The notes beneath the pieces were generated by a model that searched no databases, had not been told where the DNA came from, and saw only the letters and a program-made list of their open reading frames with translations. A stretch of DNA of 64,000 bases from positions 1,468,257 through 1,532,256 of the forward strand of contig NC_056040.1 in the NCBI RefSeq assembly GCF_004379255.2. Reading direction: 5' to 3'. Positions 62,203 to 64,000 of the stretch are shown here, piece by piece. Source of the DNA: Salvia splendens (taxonomy: Eukaryota; Streptophyta; Magnoliopsida; Lamiales; Lamiaceae). The first letter of the stretch is position 1; each line of letters opens with the position of its first letter. Both the position numbers and the translations under genes were made by a program.

Positions 62203-62385
62203 TACTATCTCCGTCCCGCATTACTTGCACTTGTTTCCTTTCTGGGCGTCCCAAGTTATTTGCACTCTTTCCATTTTTAGTAACAATTTATACCTACTGC
62301 CGTAATTGTTGACTTTGTCTATCACTCATTCCTTAATCTCCGTGTCCAAAAGGAAAGGTGCGAGTAGTGCGGGACGGAGGGAGTA
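62203..62385. mobile_element. Stowaway MITE, inverted copy of the 14843/53492 subfamily
   Basis: TA-CTATCTCCGTCCCGCATTA to GTGCGGGACGGAGGGAG-TA. The interior read on the minus strand carries CGGAGATTAAGGAATGAGTG and AGTAACAATTTATACC-type motifs matching the other two copies. Confidence 0.9.
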
Positions 62386-63335
62386 TTACTTAGTTGGTAT
62401 ATATGGAATATGAATTCTAACTACCACTGGATTCAAAATTTAAATTCACATGCATACATTTAATAAACGTTACGTTATTCCGTACCCTCTATTTTATCCT
62501 ATTAATAATTGTAAGAGTCCGCTCGAAAAGGAAAATTTATAATTAATGAATATTAAATGTGACCCTTCTAAGAGTAATATTATTGGACAAGTATCAAAAC
62601 AATCATGTACATTTAGCTAGCTAGACCTATAATTGTATTTATAATAACATAAATTTTATTTAATAATTCCGTCGTCTGTAGTAGGAATATCAAATTAAGA
62701 CTCCAGTTTATTTAAACACCTAAGGTGCAGCTTGATAAAAAATAGTTATGAAACAAAATAATTTATCTTATAAACTCCCAAGTTTGTGCAAGTTCTCTAG
62801 AAAATAACAGTACATACACTAGACCTAAACAAGATCAGAAAAGAAAAGGAATAAATTCATTATTGATTTATTGTTCTTATCCATATAGAATTATTTTTTT
62901 AAATACAAAGAATAATAAATTCATTATTGATTTATTGATCTTATCCCTATAATAATTATAATTGTCTATTTTCAGTTGCAAATCAAACTTTGATAATTGA
63001 AAATTGAATTGGTCATGGTTGGCCCAATACAATGGCCCAATAACCTATTACTAACTAACTAGTACTGTACTAGTAATATTCTTCTTAATTATCTTAGGGA
63101 ACCTTTGTTAAAAATAATTATTTATAAATGAAATTATTACTTGTATTATTAAAATTATCGTTATCATACTAGTTTTAACTGAACCATCCGCATTATGAGA
63201 AAATTAAAATATACACGGTGTATGCAATCAAACGTATAACGGTATAAGTATAACTATATTCCAGTAAGAATGATATGTTATATATCTTATGTAAGCACTA
63301 TCGGTGAATACTATGCTCGTTTTTTTATACAACTA
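62386..63335. other. Gene-free AT-rich DNA
   Basis: No gene. A local duplication of AATAAATTCATTATTGATTT occurs at about 62850 and 62910. Confidence 0.5.
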
Positions 63336-63586
63336 GCGTTGTTTATTTTGGTTTATACGTTTAGTTTGATTTTAATACATTAAAAAATACTATTAAAATT
63401 TTAATTTTAATAAAAATTAAAGCTCGATTTGCAATTTTATTCATTTATTTGAAGTTATAAAAAAACTAACAAATCGAGCTTGGATTTTTATGAAATTTAG
63501 TACTCTGTATAAAATCTAAAATGTCAATGATATTTTTTAATGTATTAGAATCAAACTAAATGTATAAAATAGAATAAATAGCGTTA
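63336..63586. mobile_element. Palindromic MITE-like element, about 250 bp
   Basis: The left arm TTTAGTTTGATTTTAATACA with TTAAAAAATACTATT pairs with the right arm AATGATATTTTTTAATGTAT and TAGAATCAAACTAAA; an inner pair AAGCTCGATTTG / CAAATCGAGCTT flanks the centre. Outer ends GCGTTGTTTATT and AATAAATAGCGTT are imperfect. No clear target duplication. Confidence 0.65.
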
Positions 63587-63824
63587 ATTATGCAATAAAT
63601 GAGTGTGGTGCTCACGGATGGTGTGTCCATAAGGTATGTATCATATTATTTTTCTATGTAGACATATATATGTGGTGTGGTTTATTAGTATAATATTATA
63701 AAATCTGGGGTGGTTTGGAGATCAAGGTTGCAATTTAGCTTAATAAAACTGATTAAGTAATGTGACAAACGAAATAGGAAAATTCATTTCAAAAGACTAA
63801 TATCTGATATCACACTTGTTCTTT

Positions 63825-64000
63825 TAGCCATGCCATCACTTTGAGTTGCTTGTTGATCATGGTTGGTTCCTTTGTCTGGACACCATTTCATGGGCCACTG
63901 CGCTGAGTTTTGTGGGCCACCTCTTTGAGTCAGCTAGCTCTGAGATGGCTCGCATGGCCATGTTGGTTCTTTAGTATGGCTACCACTTTGAGTTGCTCGT
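63825..64000. repeat. Imperfect direct repeat reaching the window edge
   Basis: CACTTTGAGTTGCTTGT (63836) and CACTTTGAGTTGCTCGT (63984-64000) are about 148 bp apart, with related ATGGTTGGTTCCTTTGT and ATGTTGGTTCTTTAGTAT phrases between. It could be the start of a tandem array continuing beyond the window. Confidence 0.45.

Overview
This is a stretch of plant nuclear DNA. Evidence: genes with several introns and GT..AG borders, AT-rich intergenic DNA, plant-only families (a SAC51-type bHLH with its conserved upstream peptide, a TIC32-like SDR, an intronless histone H4), and many plant-type MITEs (Stowaway, PIF/Harbinger). It looks like a eudicot. An asterid such as Lamiales is possible, but that is an impression and not shown by the sequence. 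Gene boundaries below come from reading splice sites in frame; no transcripts or searches were available.

Layout. 1-2571 (-): 5' two-exon part of a cytosolic HSP70, with a heat-shock element upstream. 2.6-9.3 kb: gene-free, with one unclassified TIR element and one Stowaway. 9463-13285 (+): three-exon FUSC-type membrane transporter. 13906-14217 (-): histone H4. 14.5-17.6 kb: a cluster of Harbinger and Stowaway MITEs. 17.6-25.9 kb: gene-free. 25.9-29.5 kb (+): SAC51-like bHLH gene with a long, spliced, uORF-bearing leader. 31939-34073 (-): ArfGAP (AGD6/AGD7 type). 34770-35548: Harbinger deletion derivative. 39332-41922 (+): eight-exon TIC32-like short-chain dehydrogenase. 42743-43111 (-): small two-pass membrane protein. 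43834-45854: Harbinger element with a frameshifted transposase. 46862-48264 (-): actin-depolymerizing factor. 48.3-55.6 kb: repeat-rich, with a deletion derivative of the 44-kb Harbinger, a tRNA-related SINE-like repeat, a diverged ~170-bp tandem array and a MITE holding a tRNA-Gly relic. 55638-55895 (-): small proline-rich protein. 55.9-64 kb: gene-free, with Stowaways, a Mutator-like element and a palindromic MITE.

The genes are unrelated housekeeping and regulatory loci; nothing suggests a gene cluster or an operon-like system. The most interesting items are regulatory or mobile-element structures: the intron-split conserved peptide uORF of the SAC51-like gene, the Harbinger parent/derivative pair with a microhomology deletion junction, the SDR intron carrying duplicated decoy 3' splice sites, and the unannotated tandem array at 52.5-53.9 kb. 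I found no convincing wholly new biological system.
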